Below are positions 15,650 to 22,369 of a stretch of 53,173 bases of DNA, in pieces. A program made the position numbers and the translations under genes. Each line of letters begins with the position of its first letter. Position 1 is the first letter of the stretch. This DNA comes from Bacillota bacterium (lineage in GTDB: Bacteria; Bacillota; DTU030; DUMP01): contig JASKKP010000012.1 in NCBI GenBank assembly GCA_030154105.1, positions 1 through 53,173 on the forward strand, given 5' to 3'. The notes below the pieces were generated by a model, which made no database searches, was not told the DNA's origin, and saw nothing but the letters and a program-made list of their open reading frames with translations.

Positions 15650-16074
15650 CCGCCAATCCCTCCTTTGCTTAGCTCCATAACCTCACGGAAATTCTGCTCG
15701 TACATGGGCTCGAGATCCAGGTAGTCCCGGATGATCATGTCCTCAGCATCCGTGCGGGCATCAAAATTGGACTCATAGAGAACTCGGCCGGTGTGGATTA
15801 TTTCAAACTGCAGCGGTAGGCGCGCGGTATTAACAACCACCAGGTCCACCCGCCGCTCGGCTATCCCTTGTAAGCGGTCAATGAGGTCGAGGCGTTCTAG
15901 CACAGGCAGCTCTTTGCCTTCGGGCAGAAGCACCGCCAAATCAATATCGCTGTCCGGCCGAGCTCCTCCGGTGGCCTGGGACCCGAAAAGGTAGATGGCC
16001 ACCGGCTCAAGTTTGAGGAGTTCTGCCGTAAGACGCTTGAGGACGGCATCCAGATCTCTACTATTACCTTGCAT
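15631..16074 (-). CDS. mntA: MntA-type nucleotidyltransferase antitoxin, now without its toxin
   Basis: 147 aa. AIYLFGSQATGGARPDSDID has the GSxxxG...DxD nucleotidyltransferase centre; VDLVVVNTARLPLQFEII and GRVLYE complete the fold. MntA adenylylates HepT and so blocks its RNase activity. ATG chosen because GGGGGT lies 8 bases upstream; the frame is open further left. The gene overlaps the ruined hepT, so an active antitoxin survives after the toxin was lost. Confidence 0.85.
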   Translation of the reverse strand: MQGNSRDLDAVLKRLTAELLKLEPVAIYLFGSQATGGARPDSDIDLAVLLPEGKELPVLERLDLIDRLQGIAERRVDLVVVNTARLPLQFEIIHTGRVLYESNFDARTDAEDMIIRDYLDLEPMYEQNFREVMELSKGGIGGCSMSS

Positions 16075-16185
16075 CGGAGTGACCCCCTTAGGGTCTTTCC
16101 TCTCGCCTAAGGACAACGCCTTCGAGCCTAAGTCGAGCATAGCAGTATTGGAATCTGCTGTCAATGTTACGGGGCTTATCTATAC

Positions 16186-16215
16186 TTGCAAGAGACAATC
16201 TTTGTATGATACAAT
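16186..16215 (+). promoter_or_regulatory. promoter and operator of the MarR-arsM operon
   Basis: -35 TTGCAA (16186-16191), 18 bases, -10 TACAAT (16210-16215). A perfect 13-base palindrome TTGTATGATACAA (16202-16214) covers the -10, a classic position for MarR-type repression. Confidence 0.6.
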
Positions 16216-16232
16216 GATCCCGGGTGAGAGAT

Positions 16233-16709
16233 ATGGACCTTGAACCTTTGGCTGCTGAGATGGGCCAATTACTCGTCGAGCTCAGCCGCGTTACCCGGCT
16301 GGCGCAAAGAAGCGAAAGCGGCTGCTGCGGCCTGACCCTGGCCCAGTGTCAACTACTCCTGGCCGTCGCCCAGGAGCCTGCAGGCCCGAACGCGCCGGGC
16401 TGTTCGCAGAGCGAAGTCGCCGCCCTCCTCGGCCTCGACCTCAGCACTATAAGCCGGGTAGCCGATGGGCTGGTGCGGCTGGGCTTGTTGGCCAAGGAAG
16501 TAGACCCTGAGGATCGGCGCCGCTACCTTCTTTCCCTCACCCCAGCGGGAAGGGAACGCGTGCAAAGCATCAGCACAGGACTCAGCGCCTATGCGCGGAG
16601 GGCGCTCGAGAAACTGCCGGCCGGCGACCGCCAGCGCGTAATCGAAAGCCTCCGGCTGCTCATCGGTGCCCTCCAGCAGGCACAACAAGGAGGCGAGTGC
16701 TGTGAATGA
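16233..16709 (+). CDS. MarR-family regulator of arsM
   Basis: 158 aa winged helix. GCSQSEVAALLGLDLSTISR is the recognition helix, VDPEDRRRYLLSLTPAGRE the wing. Cysteine pairs (ESGCCGLTLAQC near residue 35 and GGECCE at the end) are odd for MarR and could bind arsenite or another soft metal(loid) (inference from the neighbour). ATG at 16233 follows GGTGAGAG; a GTG three codons earlier is also possible. It overlaps arsM by 8 bases. MarR in place of the usual ArsR in front of arsM is uncommon. Confidence 0.88.
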   Translation: MDLEPLAAEMGQLLVELSRVTRLAQRSESGCCGLTLAQCQLLLAVAQEPAGPNAPGCSQSEVAALLGLDLSTISRVADGLVRLGLLAKEVDPEDRRRYLLSLTPAGRERVQSISTGLSAYARRALEKLPAGDRQRVIESLRLLIGALQQAQQGGECCE

Positions 16710-17508
16710 TCGAATTAAGGCTGCCGTCCGCGTAAGGTACGGCCGCCTGGCTCAGCAGGCGCTGCACGGCTCACCGGCGAGCTGCTGTTCCTCCACCTCA
16801 AGCTGCAGCTGCCCGAGTTCTTGTGCCACTACCGATTTCGCCAGTCTCCCGGCCGGGGTCTCCGGCTACTCTCTAGGCTGCGGTAACCCACCCGCACTCG
16901 CCGGGTTACAGCCAGGCGAAGTAGTTCTCGACTTAGGGTGTGGTGCCGGCCTGGACGTTTTGCTGGCCGCTCAGAAGGTCGGTCCTGCCGGCAAGGTATA
17001 CGGGCTGGACATGACCGAAGAAATGCTGGAGCTCGCGCGCCGGAACCAGCGGGCCAGCGGCATGGCCAATGTTGAGTTTCTAAAAGGGGAAATGGAACAC
17101 ATTCCTCTTCCCAGCAACCATGTGGATGTGGTTATGTCTAACTGCGTCCTCAACCTCTCACCGGATAAGGCTGCGGCCTTAACTGAAGCCCACCGCGTGC
17201 TCAAGCCCGGTGGCCGCCTGGCCTTCGCCGATATGATGTGGTTGAGTGAGGTGCCTGCTTCCCTCCGCCGGCATCTTGAGCTTTGGACCAGCTGTGTGGC
17301 CGGTGCCCTCACCGAAGCCGAATGCCGACACCTGCTGGAAGAGGCAGGATTTACGGACGTGGAGATTGAGATAACACACGTTCTGGATAAAGATGAGCTC
17401 CTCAAGCTGAGCCAGGCTCCCGAGCTGCAAGAAGCGCTGGCCCCCTATGCCGGCTCGTTGGTGAGCGCATTTGTGCGCGCGCGTAAGCCCAAGCTCACCG
17501 ATAAGTAA
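16702..17508 (+). CDS. arsM: arsenite S-adenosylmethyltransferase
   Basis: 268 aa class I methyltransferase. SAM motif I is VVLDLGCGAGLDVLLAA, motif post-I VYGLDMTEEMLELAR, then NVEFLKGEMEHIPLP. The arsenite-binding cysteines are present: SNCVLNLSPDK and WTSCVAGALTEAEC; the N-terminal CC-SSTSSCSCPSSC segment and YSLGCGNP supply the first. Methylates As(III) to mono-, di- and trimethyl forms, detoxifying by volatilisation. GTG start, AAGGAGG 8 bases upstream. Ends before a strong terminator. Confidence 0.92.
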   Translation: MNDRIKAAVRVRYGRLAQQALHGSPASCCSSTSSCSCPSSCATTDFASLPAGVSGYSLGCGNPPALAGLQPGEVVLDLGCGAGLDVLLAAQKVGPAGKVYGLDMTEEMLELARRNQRASGMANVEFLKGEMEHIPLPSNHVDVVMSNCVLNLSPDKAAALTEAHRVLKPGGRLAFADMMWLSEVPASLRRHLELWTSCVAGALTEAECRHLLEEAGFTDVEIEITHVLDKDELLKLSQAPELQEALAPYAGSLVSAFVRARKPKLTDK

Positions 17509-17556
17509 TAAGCCTCCTTCGTTACTAAATCTCCTGGTTTAGCGCCCAAAACTAAA

Positions 17557-17597
17557 AACTCGGGGCGGCGGCGCGGCCCCGAGTTCTTTTTTTTTTT
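17557..17597 (+). terminator. strong rho-independent terminator after arsM
   Basis: AACTCGGGGC / GCCCCGAGTT, 10-base perfect stem, then C and twelve T. Confidence 0.92.
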
Positions 17598-17613
17598 AGG
17601 ACCAGCAATTCGC

Positions 17614-17910
17614 TCAGCTGAGCTGGTTCTCCAGCGTGGTCAGGAGTTGATCCAGCTGCTTTAGCTGGGAAACGGCGCTGTTTTCGGCGCTGGCAAATTG
17701 ATTCAGCCGGTTGGCGGCGTGGGCTTCTTTGGCGGCAGTAGCTTTGTAGTTGGGCGAACGGGCACTCGCCAGGAGCTGCTGGTTCCCTTTCTCGTCCTGG
17801 GCGAGCTCCTGGGCCGCCCGGACGTTGGCGGCCTCGCCGCGCTGGAGCTGTCCGATAATCTGGCGCATTTGGCTGATGGTTTGGCGCGCCTGGTCAGTAT
17901 TTGCCGGCAC
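17614..17910 (-). CDS. 98-aa helical Gln/Ala-rich protein, unrecognised
   Basis: GTG start with AAAGGAGG 8 bases upstream. All-helical: QARQTISQMRQIIGQLQRGE, NVRAAQELAQDEKGNQQLLA, SAVSQLKQLDQLLTTLENQL; no Cys, no membrane span. Looks like a small coiled-coil bundle. Stands alone between arsM and the ECF operon. Confidence 0.65.
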   Translation of the reverse strand: MPANTDQARQTISQMRQIIGQLQRGEAANVRAAQELAQDEKGNQQLLASARSPNYKATAAKEAHAANRLNQFASAENSAVSQLKQLDQLLTTLENQLS

Positions 17911-18071
17911 TTCTCTCACCTCCTTTGGGGTTAGTCTTCCCCGTAAGGAGGCGGATTACCAACCAGGTGTCTCGCTTCCCGCCTGGATTGGCAACGCTTC
18001 GTTTAGCAGGTATTTAGTAGTAAGAAAACGAAGTAAAATAGCGCGAAAAGTACGGCTGCGGCCGGAAAAGC

Positions 18072-18097
18072 GGAACGGGTGCCTTACATTCTGCGTC
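18072..18097 (+). promoter_or_regulatory. candidate ECF-type autoregulated promoter
   Basis: GGAAC (18072-18076), 17 bases, CGTC (18094-18097), the classic ECF layout, 20 bases before the sigma-factor ATG. Confidence 0.6.
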
Positions 18098-18116
18098 TTA
18101 AGGGTGAGGGAAGCAA

Positions 18117-18716
18117 ATGGCAGAGAGCACGTCCCCCGGAAAAAACGCCCCTGCCCTGCGGGTGCTTTTCGAACTATTTTATGAAGATGCTTACCGCAGC
18201 GCGTTCATGATCACCCGCAATCATCACCAAGCCGAAGATGTTACTCAGGAGGCCTTCCTCAAGGCCTTCACCCACTTGGAAACACTGGCCCAACCGAGAA
18301 AGTTCGGCGCCTGGCTTAAGTCCATTGTGGTCCGCACGGCCATCGACCTGCTGCGGCGCGAAAAACGGCTCGTTTTCTCAGATGAACTGGAAGAAGAGCC
18401 CGGCGATGAAAGACCTTATCCCGCGACGTTTCCCCTGCCCGAGGAAGAGCTCGAGCGCAGCGAACTTAGAGCCGAGGTGCGCCGGGTAATCGCCGCCCTG
18501 CCCCCGAAGCAGCAGCTCGTAGTGGTCCTCAAGTTTTACCACGGCTTGAAGGACGCGGAAATTGCCGCACTCCTCCAGGTTTCCGTGGGGACGGTCAAGT
18601 CGAGCACCCACCGTGCCCTCCTCACCCTGGGAAAACGGCTGGAACCTTATGTAAAGAATCGCCCCAAGCGGGCGCTTGACCCCGCCTCGCTCGAGCAAAG
18701 AGGTGTTGGTAAATGA
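18117..18716 (+). CDS. ECF-family RNA polymerase sigma factor
   Basis: 199 aa. Region 2: FYEDAYRSAFMITRNHHQAE and DVTQEAFLKAFTHLE; region 4: ALPPKQQLVVVLKFYHGLKD then AEIAALLQVSVGTVKSSTHR. The C-terminal NRPKRALDPASLEQRGVGK extends past the usual end by ~15 residues. ATG with GGGTGAGGG upstream. It overlaps the anti-sigma gene by 4 bases (ATGA). Regulon unknown. Confidence 0.92.
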   Translation: MAESTSPGKNAPALRVLFELFYEDAYRSAFMITRNHHQAEDVTQEAFLKAFTHLETLAQPRKFGAWLKSIVVRTAIDLLRREKRLVFSDELEEEPGDERPYPATFPLPEEELERSELRAEVRRVIAALPPKQQLVVVLKFYHGLKDAEIAALLQVSVGTVKSSTHRALLTLGKRLEPYVKNRPKRALDPASLEQRGVGK

Positions 18717-19486
18717 CCTCAAGCGAAGGAAAAGAAATTGAAAACCTCTTAAAGGAAGCCCTGCACGAGGAAGCAGCGCGGGTGGCAGTGCCCCCGGCCG
18801 ATGAGGCCTGGGCACGCCTCACCGCCTCTTTGAGCCCAAAACCCGAGCGCCAAGCTTGGCTGGCCCGTCTTCGCCGCGTCCCTCCCCTGGCGGCCGTAAT
18901 TCTCGTGGCCGCAGTCCTCGCGGCGGTAGCTTTGGGTTATTCCGCCAACGCCGGCGCTTTCGGGCGCCGAGTCTTCTCTCTGGTGGTGGGCATCCTTCAA
19001 GGGGGAACCCCTCCGCAGGACGTACACATCTCCATGGCCAACGTGACGCCGCCGCCGTCCGGCGCGCCCACACCGCCTCCCGACTGGCCGCTCGCTACCG
19101 GCGAAAGAGTAGTTACCTTAGACGAGGCCCGTAAAGAGGCGGGCTTTGCCTTTAAGGAGCCGAGCTACCTCCCGCGTGGCCTGGCCCGGGATATCGTGAC
19201 CTTGCTTCCGGCACAAGTAAACCAGTACTTCCGGGGCGAAGACAGCCAGCTTGTCCTTAGCCAGAACTACGCCCCCCGCGATTTTGCCGCGAGCTCCTTT
19301 TTCCGTAACGCCAGGGTGCAAAAGGTAAGCATCGGCAGCGCCAAAGGTGCTCTGGTCGTCCAGCAAAACCCGCTCACCAAACGCGACGAGGTCACCCTCC
19401 TCTGGTTCGCCGATGACATCGAGTTCCGGCTGCAGGGCAACATCAGCCCTGGCGAGGCTCTTAAGGTAGCCCGGTCCCTAAGATAG
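18713..19486 (+). CDS. membrane anti-sigma factor with DUF4367 domain
   Basis: 257 aa. Cytoplasmic N-terminus (1-60) to hold the sigma factor, one membrane span (PPLAAVILVAAVLAAVALGY, about 61-80), a Pro-rich linker (PPPSGAPTPPPDWP) and an extracytoplasmic DUF4367 domain (PSYLPRGL...VRSLR). No HXXXCXXC zinc motif, so not a ZAS protein. Presumably releases the sigma factor when the outer domain senses stress. Confidence 0.85.
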   Translation: MTSSEGKEIENLLKEALHEEAARVAVPPADEAWARLTASLSPKPERQAWLARLRRVPPLAAVILVAAVLAAVALGYSANAGAFGRRVFSLVVGILQGGTPPQDVHISMANVTPPPSGAPTPPPDWPLATGERVVTLDEARKEAGFAFKEPSYLPRGLARDIVTLLPAQVNQYFRGEDSQLVLSQNYAPRDFAASSFFRNARVQKVSIGSAKGALVVQQNPLTKRDEVTLLWFADDIEFRLQGNISPGEALKVARSLR

Positions 19487-19519
19487 CCAAAGGGCCCTGA
19501 CAATACCCGACGCTCGCTG

Positions 19520-19577
19520 TTGACAAAGAGCATTGCCGGTTATATAATGTTTGCAGATATATGATTGTGTCATATAT
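19520..19577 (+). promoter_or_regulatory. consensus promoter with a palindromic operator
   Basis: TTGACA (19520-19525), exactly 17 bases, TATAAT (19543-19548). Starting 9 bases after it, ATATATGA-TTGTG-TCATATAT (19557-19577) is a perfect 8-5-8 inverted repeat at about +3 to +23. PadR-family operators are AT-rich dyads of this form; the PadR gene is in the same operon. Confidence 0.8.
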
Positions 19578-19683
19578 GGGCAAAATGCCAACAAAGCCGC
19601 CTTCCATCCTCTGCATCTTAGCGTTACATGATCCAACCAGTTACCGACTTGAAAAGTGAGCGTATTTGAGGAGAGCTCCTTTG

Positions 19684-20209
19684 GTGTTTACGCTGGCGCT
19701 TTATCTTCTCGCTTTTGGCTCTGCTCTTTCCCCATTTCGGCCCTGCCCTGATCCGGAATACCTGGAACAACTTTGCTGAGATGCTAAGCGTACTACCGCC
19801 GGTATTCCTGATCTTAGGCCTGCTTGATGTCTGGGTGCCCCGGCAGACAGTAATGCGGTGCTTGGGCCCGGGCTCGGGCATCCTCGGCGCGCTATTATGC
19901 ATCTTCTTGGGTGCAGCCGCCGCCGGCCCCCTCTACGGTGCCTTCCCCGTGGCAGAGACGATGCACCGTAAAGGCGCGAGCTACTTTAATATTATGGTAT
20001 TTCTCGGCGCCTGGTCCACCCTGAAGATACCCATGGCCATCTTCGAAACCAGCGCCCTCGGCGCGCGTTTTTCGCTGACCCGCTGGGTAACCAACGTATT
20101 TGTAATCTTTGTTGTGGCAACGGTGATAAACCGCGTCCTTCCGCCCGCCGAAAAGTGCGTGCGGACACCGGGCGGAAATAAGGTTAATAACAGTGGTATG
20201 AGCCATTAG
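19684..20209 (+). pseudogene. ArsP_1-family (DUF318) permease with an apparent frameshift
   Basis: The 3' part (frame from 19715) encodes NTWNNFAEMLSVLPPVFLIL, PGSGILGALLCIFLGAAAAG, PLYGAFPVAETMHRKGASYF and TRWVTNVFVIFVVATVI: a half-length permease of the PF03773 kind. The expected N-terminal helix (FTLALYLLAFG) sits upstream from a GTG at 19684 with GAGGAG 10 bases ahead, but in a different frame that stops near 19779. A one-base slip between about 19715 and 19750 would restore ~175 aa. It may be a real mutation, programmed slippage or a sequencing error. If it begins instead at TTG 19715, there is no ribosome site. Confidence 0.6.
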
Positions 20210-20255
20210 CGGCCTCGGCTAAATAAGGATGCCATATTAGAAAGAAGGGTCACAT

Positions 20256-20663
20256 ATGTGCGGAATTCATCGCGGTCCTTACCACCACGAGGGGTGCGGT
20301 TGCCGGGGCCCGGGTCCGGCCGCCCGGCGGGAAGGGTTCATACAGCCCTGTTTACTCCTTCTCCTGTTAGAAAAGCCGGCCCACGGCTACGAGCTCTTGG
20401 ACCGGCTGGCAGATTTCGGCCTGGCCGAAGCGGACCCCGGAGGTATTTACCGCACCCTAAGGCGCCTCGAGGAAGAAGGCTATGTCGTGTCTACTTGGGA
20501 GACGGGTGGGCCCGGCCCGGCCCGAAAAGAATACCGGGTAACCGAAGAAGGGGAAGAACTCCTCCACGCCTGGGCCAGAAGCCTTGCCCAACAAAAAAAT
20601 AACCTGGAAAAGTTTTTGCAGCGCTACCAGGAAGTGTTTGCCAGGAAAGGAGGTGAAACTTGA
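20256..20663 (+). CDS. PadR-family regulator with a Cys/His-rich N-terminus
   Basis: 135 aa. CLLLLLLEKPAHGYELLDRL then GGIYRTLRRLEEEGYVVSTW and RKEYRVTEEGEELL are the PadR winged helix. The first 20 residues (CGIHRGPYHHEGCGCRGPG) hold three Cys and three His, suggesting metal binding. ATG lies within the palindrome CACATATGTG and 7 bases after AAGGG. Likely binds the operator at 19557. Confidence 0.88.
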   Translation: MCGIHRGPYHHEGCGCRGPGPAARREGFIQPCLLLLLLEKPAHGYELLDRLADFGLAEADPGGIYRTLRRLEEEGYVVSTWETGGPGPARKEYRVTEEGEELLHAWARSLAQQKNNLEKFLQRYQEVFARKGGET

Positions 20664-20869
20664 TGTTTCCTCATCACGGCTTTGGTTTCGGCTACGGTCC
20701 GTACGGCTGCGGCTGCCACCACGGTTTCACCCGCCATTTCTACCGCCCTTTTCCCACTAAAGAAGAACGCGTAGCCCGCCTTAAGGAGTACCTCGCAGCG
20801 CTCCGGGCCGAGGAAAAAGCCGTCCAGGAGCACCTGAACAGGCTCACCCAGGAAGGTAAAGAGGAATGA
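20663..20869 (+). CDS. small His/Gly/aromatic-rich protein after PadR
   Basis: 68 aa, ATG overlapping the padR stop (TGATG), AGGAGGTGA upstream. N-terminal HHGFGFGYGPYGCGCHHGFT, then a charged helix VARLKEYLAALRAEEKAVQE. Such proteins often follow PadR genes in Clostridia; metal binding by the HH and CGC motifs is inferred. Confidence 0.75.
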   Translation: MFPHHGFGFGYGPYGCGCHHGFTRHFYRPFPTKEERVARLKEYLAALRAEEKAVQEHLNRLTQEGKEE

Positions 20870-20873
20870 CTGA

Positions 20874-21437
20874 CTAGGCACGCTCGTCCAAGACCTGCGC
20901 TTCAATTTCTATTTTCGGGTACTGCCGCAGGTAAACCCTAATCATACCCGGTTCGTAAGGGCTGCCGGGGGGCTTCTCCCCGAGCTCGGCCCTCACCCGA
21001 CCGGGCGTAAACTCGGCCCGCACGCCGCCCGGGATCACCGTAACGCGCACCGGGTGCACCGGCGGGACACCGTAGCTAAAAGGAGGTCGCGGGTAGGGCT
21101 TCTCGGCAGCCACGTCCGGTATGCTGTTCCCCGGCACCCAAAAGGCAGCCAGCCGGTCGCCCTCTGCCGCCGTCTCCTCGATGGCGGCAAGAACGTCCTC
21201 GTAGCTTTGCTGGGCCGCCAGCCGGGTAAGCTCCCGGTAACCGGCCAGCCCGGCGTAGGTGCGGGCCGCACGGGCGTCCAAGACGAGGCGCGCCTCTTCA
21301 CTTTGCAGCGTGAGCCGGGGATGGGAAATTGCCACCAGAAAAGGCGCGAGCCCGCCTGCCACGGGTGCCCGCGCCTTTTTACTTTCTACGCCGATGAGAG
21401 CCGGCTGGGTGCGGATGGTAAGGGTTACTTTGAGCAC
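20874..21437 (-). CDS. DUF6470 protein of the flagellar cluster
   Basis: 187 aa. Begins LTIRTQPALIGVESKKARA and contains SHPRLTLQSEEARLVLDARA (DUF6470 pattern), ending VYLRQYPKIEIEAQVLD. This family sits right after flgL in many Clostridia; function unknown, an assembly or filament-related role is inferred. Lies 51 bases after flgL. Confidence 0.82.
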   Translation of the reverse strand: MLKVTLTIRTQPALIGVESKKARAPVAGGLAPFLVAISHPRLTLQSEEARLVLDARAARTYAGLAGYRELTRLAAQQSYEDVLAAIEETAAEGDRLAAFWVPGNSIPDVAAEKPYPRPPFSYGVPPVHPVRVTVIPGGVRAEFTPGRVRAELGEKPPGSPYEPGMIRVYLRQYPKIEIEAQVLDERA

Positions 21438-21488
21438 TGGCGAACCTCCTCGGCCGGCCGCCGGCAGGCTTCAGAAAGGCGCCCTCCT

Positions 21489-22364
21489 CTAACGGAGGAA
21501 GTCGACCAGGGTGGGCTGGATGATCCGGGCGCCGGTGGCCAGGGCGGCGCGGTAGACGTTCTCCTGGTTCTTTAGTTCCATGATGGTCTGGGCGACGTCC
21601 ACGTCCTCAACCTTGGCCAGAAGATCGGTGAAGTTAATGTTGGCATCGTCAAGGCGGGACTTGGTCATCTCCAGGCGGTTGACCCGGGCACCCACCTCGG
21701 CGCGCACGGCCAAGAGATGATCGATGGCCTGATCGATGGCGGCAATGTCGGCGCTCGAGATCTGGTCGGTGGCGCCGGTTTCCAGGTGGGTGATCAGGTC
21801 TGTCAAGGCCTGGAAGGCGTCGGGCTGCTTGAAGACCGCGTCGCCGGTCAGATTGTACTGGAGCTTCTGGTTGGTGCCGATTTCCGTCTCTTTCGCCCCG
21901 GCATTACCTATAAACGTACCGTCGGGCTTAAAAGGAGCCGTCTTGGTTTCCGTCCCGGCAAAGATGTACTGCCCGGCGTAGGTAGTGTTGCCGACCTGCA
22001 CCAGCTGGTCGAACAGCTGCCGCACCTCTTCCGCCAGGGCATTCCTCGATTCCTGGGGCAGGGTGCCGTTGGCGCCGTAGACGGCCAGCTCCCGGGCGCG
22101 CTGCAGGATGTCCCCGGCCTGGCTCAAGGCGGTGTCGGTAAGGTTGAGCCAGGAGAGGGCATGGTCGACGTTTTTGGCGAACTGTTCGATGTCGCCCAGG
22201 TCGGAGCGCAGGCGCAGGCTATGGACGATGGCTACCGGGTCGTCGGAAGGGCGGCTCACGCGTTTCCCGCTGGCGAGCTGGTGCTGGTACTTGGCCAAAC
22301 TGCGCAGGTTGTTATTGAGGTCCCGCATGAAGGTGGCGGTAAGCATACCGCTGGTTACGCGCAT
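21489..22364 (-). CDS. flgL: flagellar hook-filament junction protein FlgL (HAP3)
   Basis: 291 aa. RVTSGMLTATFMRDLNNNLR, then LASGKRVSRPSDDPVAIVHS is the flagellin/HAP3 N-terminal coiled coil; the C-terminus (VEDVDVAQTIMELKNQENVY then RAALATGARIIQPTLVDFLR) is the other half. ATG; begins 5 bases after flgK stops. Confidence 0.95.
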   Translation of the reverse strand: MRVTSGMLTATFMRDLNNNLRSLAKYQHQLASGKRVSRPSDDPVAIVHSLRLRSDLGDIEQFAKNVDHALSWLNLTDTALSQAGDILQRARELAVYGANGTLPQESRNALAEEVRQLFDQLVQVGNTTYAGQYIFAGTETKTAPFKPDGTFIGNAGAKETEIGTNQKLQYNLTGDAVFKQPDAFQALTDLITHLETGATDQISSADIAAIDQAIDHLLAVRAEVGARVNRLEMTKSRLDDANINFTDLLAKVEDVDVAQTIMELKNQENVYRAALATGARIIQPTLVDFLR

Positions 22365-22369
22365 TTAGG

